Part shown: positions 1 to 8,570 of the stretch, one piece after another
How the letters are laid out: each line of letters opens with the position of its first letter
Position numbering within the stretch: position 1 is the first letter of the stretch
Source of the DNA: Oceanimonas aquatica
Lineage (GTDB): Bacteria > Pseudomonadota > Gammaproteobacteria > Enterobacterales > Aeromonadaceae
Length of the DNA stretch: 64,000 nucleotides
Direction: 5' to 3'
Assembly (NCBI RefSeq): GCF_030732065.1
Contig: NZ_JAVBHX010000004.1
Coordinates: forward strand, 124,001 to 188,000
Notes under the pieces: generated by a model
What the model was told of the DNA's origin: nothing
What the model saw: the letters and a program-made list of their open reading frames with translations, nothing else
The model's database searches: none
Position numbers and translations under genes: made by a program

Positions 1-1
1 C

Positions 2-157
2 CGGGAAGACAAGGTGGCGCAGATGTATTCGGTGATCCAGACCGGCATGGCCCACGGCATGCAGACCATGGATCAGTCCCTCAAGCGGCTGGTGGCCAGC
101 GGTCAGGTGTCCCCCGCCGACGCCCGTACCAAGGCGGTGGATCCCCAGAGCATCTGA
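2..157 (+). CDS. pilT: Type IV pilus retraction ATPase PilT, C-terminal end (partial)
   Basis: Only the last 51 codons lie in the window; the gene enters from the left edge in the frame beginning at base 2 and stops with TGA at 155-157. The residues include a stretch like MYSVIQTGMAHGMQTMDQSL followed by a short hydrophilic tail. This is the typical C-terminus of PilT, the hexameric ATPase that powers pilus retraction at the inner-membrane base. The identification rests on this motif and on the downstream pilU, since pilT-pilU pairs are usual in gammaproteobacteria. The Walker motifs are outside the window. Confidence 0.8.
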   Translation, partial: REDKVAQMYSVIQTGMAHGMQTMDQSLKRLVASGQVSPADARTKAVDPQSI

Positions 158-273
158 GGCCGGCCTTGTATGGGCGGGCGAACACGGGTTTCATGACCTT
201 CGTCATGATGGCGGCCAGGCTGAATGCGGCATCATGACGGTATGGTTTTCAGTATCAGTAAACGGAGAGCGTA

Positions 274-1383
274 ATGGAGCTGGCTTCATTATTGGGCCGC
301 ATGTGCGAGCAAAAGGCCTCGGACATGTACATTTCGGTGGGCGTGGCACCCACCATCAAGACCCAGGGCAAACTGGTGCCCATCGGTGACCATCCGCTGA
401 GCGAGGGCGAGGCGCTGGCGCTGGTGGAGTCCTGCATGACCGACGAGTGCCGGGAGCGCTACCACCGTGAAAAAGAGGCCAACTTCGCCATTCACGACGA
501 CGAGCACGGCCGCTTTCGGGTCAGCGCCTTCTGGCAGCAGGACAAGGCGGGCATGGTGCTGCGTCGCATCGAAAGCCGTATTCCCACCTTTGAGGAGCTG
601 TACCTGCCCGAGGTGCTGCGCGAAGTGGGCATGGCCAAGCGAGGGCTGGTGCTGTTTGTGGGCGGCACTGGCACCGGCAAGTCCACCACTCAGGCGGCCA
701 TGATCGGCCACCGCAACCGCCATGCCGGCGGCCATATTCTCACCATTGAGGATCCGGTGGAATTCGTGCACCAGCACGATCAGTCGATCATTACCCAGCG
801 GGAAGTGGGCATCGACACCGAATCCTTCGATGCCGCCCTGAAAAGCTCGCTGCGCCAGGCCCCGGACGTGATTCTGATCGGGGAAATCCGCTCCGAGGAA
901 ACCATGGGCTACGCCCTTTCGTTCGCCGAGACCGGGCATTTGTGCATGGCTACTTTGCATGCCAACAACGCCAACCAGGCCATTGACCGCATCATGCACC
1001 TGGTGCCCGAAAACAAGCACCGCCAGCTGTTGTTTGACCTGTCGTTCAACCTCAAGGCCATTGTGGCCCAGCAACTGATCCCCACCCGGGACGGCAACCA
1101 GCGCCGGGGTGCCTTTGAGATATTGCTCAACACGCCCATCGTCGCCGACGTGATCCGTCAGGGCGACATGCACCGGCTCAAGGAAATCATGGGCAAGTCC
1201 CGCGAGGCGGGTATGCAAACCTTTGATCAGGCGCTGTTTGACCTCTATACGCGCCAGCATATAGGCTACACCGAAGCCCTGGCCTATGCCGACTCCCCCA
1301 ACGATCTGCGGCTGATGATCAAGCTGCAGGACGGCGGCGGGCTCGACTCCGGCCTGTTCGACAACGTAACCATCGAATCCTGA
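274..1383 (+). CDS. pilU: PilT-like type IV pilus ATPase PilU
   Basis: The protein has 369 residues, as expected for PilU, the accessory retraction ATPase that works with PilT at the pilus motor. The Walker A motif GGTGTGKST is at residues 130-138 and the Walker B region DVILIGEIR starts near residue 198, with the Asp-box and His-box regions of secretion ATPases between and after. The ATG is preceded by GGAGAG at a normal distance. A 116-base spacer separates it from pilT and contains no clear terminator, so the two may be co-transcribed. The hydrophilic C-terminus ([13 protein letters not shown]) is unlike PilT and supports PilU. Confidence 0.93.
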   Translation: MELASLLGRMCEQKASDMYISVGVAPTIKTQGKLVPIGDHPLSEGEALALVESCMTDECRERYHREKEANFAIHDDEHGRFRVSAFWQQDKAGMVLRRIESRIPTFEELYLPEVLREVGMAKRGLVLFVGGTGTGKSTTQAAMIGHRNRHAGGHILTIEDPVEFVHQHDQSIITQREVGIDTESFDAALKSSLRQAPDVILIGEIRSEETMGYALSFAETGHLCMATLHANNANQAIDRIMHLVPENKHRQLLFDLSFNLKAIVAQQLIPTRDGNQRRGAFEILLNTPIVADVIRQGDMHRLKEIMGKSREAGMQTFDQALFDLYTRQHIGYTEALAYADSPNDLRLMIKLQDGGGLDSGLFDNVTIES

Positions 1384-1390
1384 GGACCGT

Positions 1391-2170
1391 ATGCTGATAG
1401 TGGTGTCTCCCGCCAAGACCCTGGACTACGACACGCCGCCGGTGATCGCCGATTACACCCGCCCCGAGTTGCTGGAACACTCGGCCGAGCTGATTGAGCG
1501 GGCCCGTGAACTGAGCCCGGCGGAGATTGGCAAGCTGATGAAGATCAGCGACAAGCTGGCCGGCCTGAACGCCGCCCGTTTTGCCGACTGGCAGCCGGAA
1601 TTCACCCCCGCCAATGCCAAGCAGGCACTGCTGGCGTTCAAGGGCGATGTGTATACCGGCCTGGACGCTGAAACTCTGAGCGCAGACGATTTTGCCTTTG
1701 CGCAGACGCACCTGCGCATGCTCTCGGGCCTGTATGGGGTGCTGCGGCCATTGGATCTGATGCAGCCCTACCGGCTGGAAATGGGTACAAAGCTCGACAA
1801 TGCCAGAGGCAAGGATCTCTATGCCTTCTGGGGCAATATCATCACCGACACTCTGAACCGGGCCATGGCAGAGCAGGGCGACAATGTGCTGGTGAATCTG
1901 GCCTCCAACGAGTACTTCAAGGCGGTGAAGCCAAAGCAGCTCGAAGGCCAGATAGTGACGCCTGTGTTCAAGGACGCCAAGAACGGCCAGTACAAGATCA
2001 TCAGCTTCTACGCCAAAAAGGCGCGGGGCATGATGGCCCGCTACATCATTGAAAACCGGCTGACCGAGGTGAGCCAGCTCACCGCCTTTGATACCGCCGG
2101 CTATTACTTTGTTGATAGCGAGTCCACCGCCACCGAGCTGGTGTTTCGGCGCGAAGAGCAGGATTCCTGA
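1391..2170 (+). CDS. yaaA: Peroxide stress protein YaaA (UPF0246/DUF328)
   Basis: This 259-residue protein starts [13 protein letters not shown] and carries [31 protein letters not shown] and [13 protein letters not shown], the conserved blocks of the YaaA family. In E. coli YaaA lowers intracellular iron and DNA damage during hydrogen peroxide stress; the fold is DNA-binding and no enzyme activity is established. A GAGG lies just before the ATG, and only 7 bases separate it from the pilU stop, so it is probably read through from the pilus gene. An intrinsic terminator follows about 100 bases downstream. Confidence 0.93.
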   Translation: MLIVVSPAKTLDYDTPPVIADYTRPELLEHSAELIERARELSPAEIGKLMKISDKLAGLNAARFADWQPEFTPANAKQALLAFKGDVYTGLDAETLSADDFAFAQTHLRMLSGLYGVLRPLDLMQPYRLEMGTKLDNARGKDLYAFWGNIITDTLNRAMAEQGDNVLVNLASNEYFKAVKPKQLEGQIVTPVFKDAKNGQYKIISFYAKKARGMMARYIIENRLTEVSQLTAFDTAGYYFVDSESTATELVFRREEQDS

Positions 2171-2274
2171 AAAAAGTGAAAATCGGCGGGAACCTTTAGC
2201 GGACAGCATGGCTCTATAAGGATGTGTCTACTGAGTTTCAGCAATTCCCTTTTTTGACTCTCTCTTTTGTTTTG

Positions 2275-2299
2275 ACCGGCCCTCGAGGCCGGTTTTTTA
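2275..2299 (+). terminator. Intrinsic terminator after yaaA
   Basis: The 7-bp arms ACCGGCC/GGCCGGT are separated by CTCGA and followed by TTTTTTAT. It ends the pilT-pilU-yaaA direction. The minus-strand side has no T-run. Confidence 0.85.
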
Positions 2300-2313
2300 T
2301 TGCCGCGTGATGG

Positions 2314-2463
2314 CTATTGCCATTCAGGGTGAAAGTCGTTGCTGCGGCGGCCTTCGTTCCGGCGCCGGTCGGGGTTGGCGGGCTCCCAGCGCACCGAGGC
2401 GCGCCGGTCGATAATAATGCGGCGCTCTCGCCGGCGCCGCTCCTTGTCCTGACGGGGTTTCAT
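2314..2463 (-). CDS. Small Arg-rich conserved hypothetical protein
   Basis: The gene encodes about 49 residues, starting MKPRQDKERRRRERR and containing RRASVRWEPANPDRR and NEGRR. It is extremely basic, with no hydrophobic segment. I chose the internal ATG at 2463 because AAGGA sits 9 bases upstream; an in-frame ATG at 2496 would add 11 residues and lacks a ribosome site. Short proteins with DRRASVRxEP-DRR repeats are, from memory, found downstream of helicase or regulator genes in gammaproteobacteria, but no function is known to me. It lies 53 bases after the srmB stop on the same strand and may be in its transcript. Nucleic-acid or ribosome binding would fit the charge but is only a guess. 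Confidence 0.5.
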   Translation of the reverse strand: MKPRQDKERRRRERRIIIDRRASVRWEPANPDRRRNEGRRSNDFHPEWQ

Positions 2464-2516
2464 GGTCTCGTCCTTGATGGGCCTGCTTTTCAGCATAGCC
2501 TTTTCAAGGCGAGCGC

Positions 2517-3815
2517 TTAGTCTTCCCGGCCTGGTTTTTCCTTCAGCCAGCGCGGCTGGCCCTTGGCCTTCTTGTCACGCAGACGGGCTTTTTTCTTGGG
2601 CTGGGCAGCCTTTTTGCCCTTGCCGTCGGATTCTTTCTTCTTGCGCACCGTGACCGCCGCTTCCTTGTGTTTGGGACGCAGCTCGTCGATTACCCGGCGC
2701 TTGAGCTTCTGATCGGTGTAACGCTCTACCTTGACCACCATAGCCATGTCGTGGGCTTCCACCAGACTGATGGCAATGCCCTTGCGGCCGGCGCGGCCGG
2801 TGCGGCCGATGCGGTGCACATAGACATCGGCAGTGCGCGGCATGTCGTAGTTGATCACATGGCTGACCTCGGGCAGGTCGATGCCCCGGGCGGCCACGTC
2901 GGTGGCCACCAGAATGTTGACCTTGCCGTTGCGAAAGCGGCGCAGGGCCTCAAAGCGCTTGTCCTGATCCATTTCGCCGCGCAGCCAGGCGTTGTCCAGT
3001 CCTTCCTGCTGCAGCCGGCTGGCCAGCTCCATCAGCCGGTCCCGGGTTTTGACAAACACGATGCTGCGGGTCACGTCGGACTGGCGCAGCAGGTGCAGCA
3101 ACAGGGCGAACTTGTGCTCGGGGTCATCGGCCAGGTGCAGCCACTGGTTGATCTTCTTGCGCTCGCTGCGGGGCGGCTCGGCAGACAGCTCCACCGGCTC
3201 CTTGAGGATCTCGGCGGCAAATTTCATCAGGCCCCGGCCTTCCAGGGTGGCGGAAAACAGCATGGTCTGGCGGCGCCAGCGGGCCTCGGCGGCAATGCGG
3301 TCCACGTCCTGAATAAAGCCCATGTCGAGCATGCGGTCCGCTTCATCGAGGATCAGCATTTCGATGTCGCGACTGTCAAACGACTCTTCGTCGATGTATT
3401 GCAGCAGCCGGCCGGGGGTGGCCACCACTATGTCGGTGGTCTTGGTCAGGGCCGGCAGGTGCTTGTCGGCATGCACGCCACCGGTGATGGTTTCCACTCG
3501 CAGGCCGGTGTCTTTGAGCAGGGCCTTGGCGTCGTCGGCAATCTGCTTGGCCAGCTCCCGGGTCGGGGTCAGCACCAGTACCCGGGCCGGGCCGGCCTGT
3601 CGACGGGGAAAGTCCAGCAGATGCTGGCACACCGGCAGCAGAAAGGCGGCGGTCTTGCCGGTGCCTGTGGGTGCCGAGGCCATAATGTCCCGGCCGCTCA
3701 TGGCTTCGGGTATGACCTGGCTCTGAATGGTGGTGGGTCTGGCATAGCCCATGCGGGCCAGAGCGCGAACCAGAATGGGGTCCAGCTCCAGTTGCTCAAA
3801 GGTCATACTGCTCAT
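2517..3815 (-). CDS. srmB: ATP-dependent RNA helicase SrmB (DEAD-box)
   Basis: SrmB is a DEAD-box helicase that helps early assembly of the 50S ribosomal subunit. The Q-motif region PTTIQ is near residue 28, motif I APTGTGKT at 48-55, PTREL near 85, DEAD at 157-160, the SAT motif soon after, and HRIGRTGRAGR in the second RecA domain. Phrases such as RSIVFVKTRDR and AISLVEAHD match E. coli SrmB closely. The tail after residue 375 is Lys-rich and disordered. I chose the ATG at 3815, which has GGAA 7 bases upstream and matches the family N-terminus; the frame runs another 32 codons upstream without a ribosome site. It diverges from trmN6, as in E. coli. Confidence 0.95.
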   Translation of the reverse strand: MSSMTFEQLELDPILVRALARMGYARPTTIQSQVIPEAMSGRDIMASAPTGTGKTAAFLLPVCQHLLDFPRRQAGPARVLVLTPTRELAKQIADDAKALLKDTGLRVETITGGVHADKHLPALTKTTDIVVATPGRLLQYIDEESFDSRDIEMLILDEADRMLDMGFIQDVDRIAAEARWRRQTMLFSATLEGRGLMKFAAEILKEPVELSAEPPRSERKKINQWLHLADDPEHKFALLLHLLRQSDVTRSIVFVKTRDRLMELASRLQQEGLDNAWLRGEMDQDKRFEALRRFRNGKVNILVATDVAARGIDLPEVSHVINYDMPRTADVYVHRIGRTGRAGRKGIAISLVEAHDMAMVVKVERYTDQKLKRRVIDELRPKHKEAAVTVRKKKESDGKGKKAAQPKKKARLRDKKAKGQPRWLKEKPGRED

Positions 3816-3885
3816 GTTCAATTCCGTCAGCCAAAATGGCCGAGTATTATAGGCGAACTTCCACCAAAATACTCTCGGGATCACC

Positions 3886-4593
3886 ATGGCCGGCAACGGT
3901 TTTACCCTCAAGCAATTTCATATTCATCACGACCGCTGTGCCATGAAAGTGGGCACCGACGGCATTTTGCTCGGGGCCTGGGCAGCCTTGGGCCAGGCGC
4001 GGCGCATACTCGATGTGGGCACCGGCACCGGCCTGGTGGCGCTGATGCTGGCCCAGCGCGGCGGCGATAATGTGCACATTACCGGTTTGGAGCTGGACCC
4101 GGCGGCGGCGGGGCAGGCCGCCGATAACGTGGCCGCCTCGCCCTGGCCGCAGCGGGTGAAGGTGGTGCAGGGCGCCCTGCAGCAATTTGAGGCCGCCCCC
4201 TTTGAGTTGATTGTGTCCAACCCGCCCTATTTTGCGCCGGGGCAAACCTTTAACTGTGCCGCCCGGGCCAGTGCCCGCCACGGCGGCAGCCTGAGCCTGG
4301 CGGAATTGTTTGCTCATTGTGCCCGGCTGCTGAGCGAAAACGGGCAGATTTGTCTGGTACTGCCCTGGCAGGCCCATGAGGAAGCGCTGCTTCATGCGGA
4401 CTCAAACGGCATGCATTTGCTGGAGCAGCAGAATGTTGTGACGCGGGAAGGTAAAAATCCGGGTCGTTTTTTGCTGCGCTTTGGCAGGATCAATAACTGT
4501 GTAATCAAAGGAGAAATCGTCATTAATACTGCATCTGGCGAGTATGGCGATATATACAAAGGTCTGGTGTCGCCTTTCTATCTTAAGATGTAA
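3886..4593 (+). CDS. trmN6: tRNA1(Val) (adenine(37)-N6)-methyltransferase TrmN6
   Basis: This 235-residue class I S-adenosylmethionine methyltransferase methylates N6 of A37 in tRNA1(Val). The SAM-binding motif DVGTGTGLVALML is near residues 44-56, and the substrate-base motif NPPYF, typical of N6-adenine methyltransferases, lies near residue 111. The N-terminal GFTLKQFHIHHDRCAMKVGTDGILLGAW matches E. coli YfiC in register. The gene is divergent from srmB across a 70-base promoter region, the same arrangement as in E. coli. The last 60 codons are noticeably less GC-rich than the rest. No clear terminator follows. Confidence 0.92.
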   Translation: MAGNGFTLKQFHIHHDRCAMKVGTDGILLGAWAALGQARRILDVGTGTGLVALMLAQRGGDNVHITGLELDPAAAGQAADNVAASPWPQRVKVVQGALQQFEAAPFELIVSNPPYFAPGQTFNCAARASARHGGSLSLAELFAHCARLLSENGQICLVLPWQAHEEALLHADSNGMHLLEQQNVVTREGKNPGRFLLRFGRINNCVIKGEIVINTASGEYGDIYKGLVSPFYLKM

Positions 4594-4757
4594 ATTTCGT
4601 ATTGAAGATAATTTTCACATCATTATGCTACTGCTCAGCTCGCGCGCTGTCAGTTTATAGTATTTTACAAACCGCCAATGGCAGCGCATCGTCTTGTTTA
4701 TTTCGTTAGTTTCCGAACGAAACTTTCATAATGCGCGTTGCCGCCACGAGGTTTGTC

Positions 4758-6062
4758 TTGAAAAAGCCATTGTCCACTTTTGATGTCATGGGTCTCGGAT
4801 TCATGACATTCGCCTTCTTTCTGGGGGCCGGGAACATCATCTTCCCCCCGCTGGCCGGGTTTCTCGCTGGTGAGCACCTCACCAGCGCCATGTTCGGCTT
4901 TCTGACCACGGCGGTGGGCCTGCCCCTGGCCGGCCTGGTGGCCGCGGCCCTGGCCGGCGGCGGCCTGCCGGTAATGGGACGCTACCTGCCGGCCGTGGTG
5001 ATCACCATCATGGGCAGTGCCATTTTCATTATTATCGGCCCGGCCTTTGCCGCCCCCCGTACCGGCCTGGTGGCCTATGAAATGGGCGTGAAGCCGTTTC
5101 TCGAGAACCCGGGGCAGGGCGCACTGACCCTGTATACCCTTGGATTCTTTGGCGTGGCGCTGTTGTTGTCCCTGAGCCAGGGTCGGTTGCTGGAAGCGGT
5201 GGGCAAGCTGCTGACGCCGCTGCTGCTGATCCTGCTGGTGGCCCTGGCCATCGCCGTGTTCGTTAATCCTCAAGGGACTCAGCCGCCGGTCACCGAGGCC
5301 TACCTGGCCCAGCCGTTCGTGAAGGGCTTTATCGAGGGCTACAACACCATGGACACCTTTGCGTCCTTGCTGTTCGCCATGCTGATCCTGGATGTGCTGC
5401 GCAAGAAGGGCGTAACCGAGACCCGCGCCCAGTCCCGCTACCTGATGGCCGCGGCGCTGATTGCCGCCGCCGGCCTGGGTTTTGTGTATATTTCCCTGTT
5501 CGTTCTTGGCGGTACCAGTCAGGGCGTGGTGATAGGAGCCAGCAACGGCGGCGAGATCATCAGCGCCTATGTGCTGTCGTTGTTCGGTGAGCCCGGCCTG
5601 TGGATTTTGTCGGCCATCGTGACCCTGGCCTGCCTGACCACGGCAGTGGGACTGGTGTCGTCCTGTGCCGATTACTTTCACAACCTGACCGGCAAGGGCA
5701 GCTATAAAGCCTGGGTGGTGGGCATTGCCACCGCCTGCATGCTGGTGGCCAACGTGGGCCTGAATACCCTGATCAGCGTGTCGGTGCCCATTCTGGTGGC
5801 GCTGTATCCGGTGGCCATTGCCCTGGTGGTGGCCACCTATCTGCAGCCGCTGATGCGCGCACCCGTGTTTGCCTTTCGCCTGATCATGAGCGTGGCCTTC
5901 TTCTTTGGCCTGCTTGACGGCATGCAGGCCGCCGGCCTCGACATGAGCCTGCTGGACTTTTTGCCCCTGTTCGGTGTGGGCATGGCCTGGACCCTGCCCA
6001 CCGCCATTGCCGCCGTCATTGGCCTGGCGGCCGGCAAAATGGCGCAGCCGGCCACGGCCTGA
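4758..6062 (+). CDS. brnQ: Branched-chain amino acid transporter BrnQ (LIVCS family)
   Basis: BrnQ imports leucine, isoleucine and valine, coupled to sodium or protons, through about 12 inner-membrane helices. The start of the protein (GLGFMTFAFFLGAGNIIFPP) and later blocks (YNTMDTFASLLFAMLILD, GVTETRAQSRYL, ACLTTAVGLVSSCADYF) are family signatures. I placed the start at TTG 4758, which has ACGAGG six bases upstream and gives the usual 12 residues before the first helix. An in-frame ATG at 4731 has no ribosome site. The 164-base gap from trmN6 is AT-rich and probably holds the promoter. A strong terminator follows. Confidence 0.92.
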   Translation: MKKPLSTFDVMGLGFMTFAFFLGAGNIIFPPLAGFLAGEHLTSAMFGFLTTAVGLPLAGLVAAALAGGGLPVMGRYLPAVVITIMGSAIFIIIGPAFAAPRTGLVAYEMGVKPFLENPGQGALTLYTLGFFGVALLLSLSQGRLLEAVGKLLTPLLLILLVALAIAVFVNPQGTQPPVTEAYLAQPFVKGFIEGYNTMDTFASLLFAMLILDVLRKKGVTETRAQSRYLMAAALIAAAGLGFVYISLFVLGGTSQGVVIGASNGGEIISAYVLSLFGEPGLWILSAIVTLACLTTAVGLVSSCADYFHNLTGKGSYKAWVVGIATACMLVANVGLNTLISVSVPILVALYPVAIALVVATYLQPLMRAPVFAFRLIMSVAFFFGLLDGMQAAGLDMSLLDFLPLFGVGMAWTLPTAIAAVIGLAAGKMAQPATA

Positions 6063-6084
6063 GGTGATGTATAACGCTATTTCA

Positions 6085-6108
6085 GGGCGGCCACAGGCCG
6101 CCCTTTTT
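6085..6108 (+). terminator. Intrinsic terminator after brnQ
   Basis: The 8-bp arms GGGCGGCC/GGCCGCCC are separated by a 3-base loop (ACA) and followed by TTTTT. Confidence 0.88.
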
Positions 6109-6176
6109 ATTGTGCGGTTACCGGGAAAGCGCGGGTAAAGGGGTTAGCTTGATCGATATCAATTATCACTCTCAGT

Positions 6177-6195
6177 GTAAATGATAATAATTATC
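6177..6195 (+). promoter_or_regulatory. Putative Fur box upstream of the DUF6746-like gene
   Basis: The 19 bases GTAAATGATAATAATTATC match the classic Fur consensus GATAATGATAATCATTATC at 16 of 19 positions by eye. The site ends 46 bases before the start codon of the secreted protein gene at 6242, where a repressor site would be expected. The surrounding 40 bases are also unusually AT-rich for this genome. Confidence 0.7.
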
Positions 6196-6241
6196 GCCGT
6201 TAGCGGTTCACCCGAACCATTACCCCTGATATGAGGAAATC

Positions 6242-6622
6242 ATGATGAAAATGCGCTCCCGCCTGTTGCTGACCAGCCTGCCCCTGCTGCTGGCATGCCA
6301 TGTTCAGGCCGATACCCGCCCGTCTCACTACAAGGGCGAGCCTGCCGAGACCCTGACCCAGGCGGTCAGCAACTTTACGGATTACAACGCCAGGCTGGCC
6401 GAACTGCTGGCAGGCGAACTGACGCCGCAAGCCCTGAGTGAGGTGCACCAGCTGACCTATACCCTGGAAAACGCCCTGGCCAGAATTAACGAGGAAACCA
6501 CGGCGCTGGCGGACACGCTGGAAGCCGTGCATGTCGCTTCCGAAAGCAACCAGCCCGGGGTGGTCCGGGACAGGGGAGAAGCCTACCTTGAGGTATCCCG
6601 CAGTCTGGTGCCTCAAGCGTAA
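6242..6622 (+). CDS. Secreted DUF6746-like protein, probably iron-regulated
   Basis: The protein has 126 residues, with a signal peptide (basic MMKMRSR, hydrophobic LLLTSLPLLLACHV, cleavage after VQA near residue 23). The mature part starts DTRPSHYKGEPAETL and is predicted to be mostly alpha-helical (LTPQALSEVHQLTYTLENAL, EETTALADTLEAVHVASE). From memory this matches the DUF6746 family of periplasmic proteins, whose function I do not know. A GAGGA precedes the tandem ATGs. It is a single-gene unit with a strong Fur box upstream and a perfect terminator behind it. Iron-responsive expression is therefore likely, and a helical-bundle role in periplasmic metal or heme handling is conceivable but unproven. 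Confidence 0.8.
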   Translation: MMKMRSRLLLTSLPLLLACHVQADTRPSHYKGEPAETLTQAVSNFTDYNARLAELLAGELTPQALSEVHQLTYTLENALARINEETTALADTLEAVHVASESNQPGVVRDRGEAYLEVSRSLVPQA

Positions 6623-6639
6623 AAGGTAACGTTCTGAGT

Positions 6640-6666
6640 AGAAAAGCGGCCTTGAGCCGCTTTTCT
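6640..6666. terminator. Bidirectional terminator between the DUF6746-like gene and fldB
   Basis: The perfect 11-bp arms AGAAAAGCGGC/GCCGCTTTTCT enclose CTTGA. Each strand ends in a TTTTCT tract, so it can serve both convergent genes. Confidence 0.88.
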
Positions 6667-6706
6667 GGGTTGGGACAGTAGCCATGGGCAGGCCAACCCG
6701 GGAATG

Positions 6707-7222
6707 CTAGAGCGCGGCGATCTCATCCAGGATCTGCGCCACCCAGGTTTCAATGCGGGGGTCGGTATCGTCATACTGGTTGGCTTCGTCCAGTGACAGC
6801 CCCACGAAGTATTTGCCGTCCTCGGTCAGCGCTTTTGAGGCTTCAAACTCGTAGCCCTGATTGGGCCAGTAGCCCACCACGCTGGCGCCCCGGGCCACCA
6901 CCTTGTCGTGCAGCATGCCCAATGCGTCCTGAAACCACTCGCCGTAACCCAGCTGATCGCCCATGCCGAACAGCGCGACCACATGGCCTTCGAGATTTAG
7001 GGTGTCGATATCGTCCCAGTGGGATTCCCAGTCTTCCTGCAACTCGCCAAAATCCCAGGTGGAAATACCAAGAATAAGAATGGGGTAGTCTTGGGCACGC
7101 GCCAGGGGCACATCCCTGATATTATGCAGGTCGACCAGCTCGGCACCGAGCTGCTCGCGAATTTTTTCGGCTGCGATCTCGGTGTAGCAGGTGGTCGAGC
7201 CGTAAAACAAACCAATATTCAT
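6707..7222 (-). CDS. fldB: Flavodoxin FldB
   Basis: This 171-residue long-chain flavodoxin carries low-potential electrons on FMN. The phosphate-binding loop [12 protein letters not shown] is at residues 4-15, the W loop ([12 protein letters not shown]) near 54-65, and the Y loop ([17 protein letters not shown]) near 88-104, followed by the long-chain insertion ([15 protein letters not shown]). Cys in the first loop and the overall wording match FldB rather than FldA. A GGAG lies just before the ATG. It is divergent from xerD, as in E. coli, with 74 bases between the two starts. Confidence 0.93.
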   Translation of the reverse strand: MNIGLFYGSTTCYTEIAAEKIREQLGAELVDLHNIRDVPLARAQDYPILILGISTWDFGELQEDWESHWDDIDTLNLEGHVVALFGMGDQLGYGEWFQDALGMLHDKVVARGASVVGYWPNQGYEFEASKALTEDGKYFVGLSLDEANQYDDTDPRIETWVAQILDEIAAL

Positions 7223-7296
7223 GGGGCTCCGTTCGCTCTTTTGAGAATGGCGCCATCATAACAGAAGCCGCCGGGCAGGCGGAGCACGGAGTCAAC

Positions 7297-8184
7297 ATGA
7301 GTCATCCGCTGGTCGAGCAGTTTATTGACGCCCTCTGGCTTGAAAAGGGGCTGTCCGACAACACCCTTTCCTCCTATCGCAGCGACCTGGGCCACTTCGC
7401 TACCTGGCTGGACGGCGAGGGTGGCAGCCTGCTGGCGGTGGACAGCCTGACCCTGCAGCAATACCTGGCCCATCGCATCGACCTCGGTTTCAAGGCCAGC
7501 AGCACGGCGCGCATGCTGAGCGTGCTGCGGCGGTTTTTTCAGTACCTGCACCGGGAACAGCTGCGCACCGATGATCCCAGCGCCCTGATTGCCGGCCCCA
7601 AGCTGCCCAAGCGTCTGCCCAAGGATCTGAGCGAACAGCAGGTGTCGGCGCTGCTCGATGCTCCCGAAGCCGGTGATCCGCTGGAACTGCGCGACAAGGC
7701 CATGCTGGAACTGCTCTATGCCACCGGCCTGCGGGTAACCGAGCTGGTGAGCCTGTCGATGGAAAGCGTCAGCCTGCGTCAGGGCCTGGTGCGGGTCACC
7801 GGCAAGGGCAACAAGGAACGGCTGGTGCCCATGGGGGAAGAAGCCCTGTACTGGCTGGGACGGTTTATCAAGGAAGGGCGGGCAGCGCTGCTGGGCGAAC
7901 AGGCGTCGGACGTGGTGTTTCCGTCCCGCCGGGCCCGGCAGATGACCCGTCAGACTTTCTGGCATCGCATCAAGCACTACGCCCTGCGCGCCGGCATTAC
8001 TCAGGAGCTGTCGCCCCACACCCTGCGCCATGCCTTTGCCACCCACCTGCTTAACCACGGCGCCGACCTGCGGGTGGTGCAGATGCTGCTGGGCCACTCG
8101 GACTTGTCCACCACCCAGATCTACACCCATGTGGCCACCCACCGCCTGAATGCCCTGCATGAGGAGCATCACCCCAGAGGGTGA
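7297..8184 (+). CDS. xerD: Site-specific tyrosine recombinase XerD
   Basis: XerD, with XerC, resolves chromosome dimers at dif under FtsK control. The N-terminal SAM-like core-binding domain occupies residues 1-90. The catalytic domain carries R146, K170, H241, R244, H267 and the nucleophile Y276, all visible in TGLRVTEL, VTGKGNKER, SPHTLRHAFATHLL, LLGHSDLSTTQIYTHV. The length of 295 residues is normal. GGAG lies 5 bases before the ATG. In most relatives dsbC and recJ follow directly; here dsbC is absent and a dispersed repeat lies before recJ. Confidence 0.96.
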   Translation: MSHPLVEQFIDALWLEKGLSDNTLSSYRSDLGHFATWLDGEGGSLLAVDSLTLQQYLAHRIDLGFKASSTARMLSVLRRFFQYLHREQLRTDDPSALIAGPKLPKRLPKDLSEQQVSALLDAPEAGDPLELRDKAMLELLYATGLRVTELVSLSMESVSLRQGLVRVTGKGNKERLVPMGEEALYWLGRFIKEGRAALLGEQASDVVFPSRRARQMTRQTFWHRIKHYALRAGITQELSPHTLRHAFATHLLNHGADLRVVQMLLGHSDLSTTQIYTHVATHRLNALHEEHHPRG

Positions 8185-8208
8185 CTTCCTTACCATTTGT
8201 CTTGCCGT

Positions 8209-8515
8209 GCACTTTCGTCGGCCAAAGCGCACTGCTTCTCCGGCACGCCGTGAATACTTCCATGTAGGCTCCGTCGCGTCATCCCTGACGCGAAGGGCGC
8301 GGCGAAGCAGACACCCTTTGTCCTCCTTGGCCGGGGATGAAGCTGACTGTCAGTATTTAACAGGCAACCCTTAGTTTCACGAAGCAGCAGTGGGGATTGC
8401 CGTAGCCGACCGTCACCTGCCAGGGAAGGCAGGTGCCGAGCGTCCCATGGATGGGCCTGAAGCGTGTCGGCGTAGCGCAACCGCACTGCTGCTTCGTCTT
8501 CGGGAGAGCGTTGCA
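8209..8515 (+). repeat. Dispersed palindromic repeat, copy 1 (full length)
   Basis: This fills most of the 386-base gap between xerD and recJ. It aligns over about 300 bases with the reverse complement of 33487-33802. Each arm contains an ACACGC-like block, a CCATGG block and a hairpin: TCGCGTC/GACGCGA with loop ATCCCT at 8274-8293, and CACCTGCC/GGCAGGTG with loop AGGGAA at 8414-8435. The two arms are related to each other as an imperfect inverted repeat. Short frames inside are not genes. No transposase is present. Confidence 0.85.
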
Positions 8516-8570
8516 AATTTCACCTTGCCCGGTTAGTGTTGTCGGCCTGTTTAAACAGCCAGTATTTTCC

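Noticed and set aside
289-1416. 375-codon minus-strand frame opposite pilU
   Set aside because: Antisense shadow of a clear ATPase gene.
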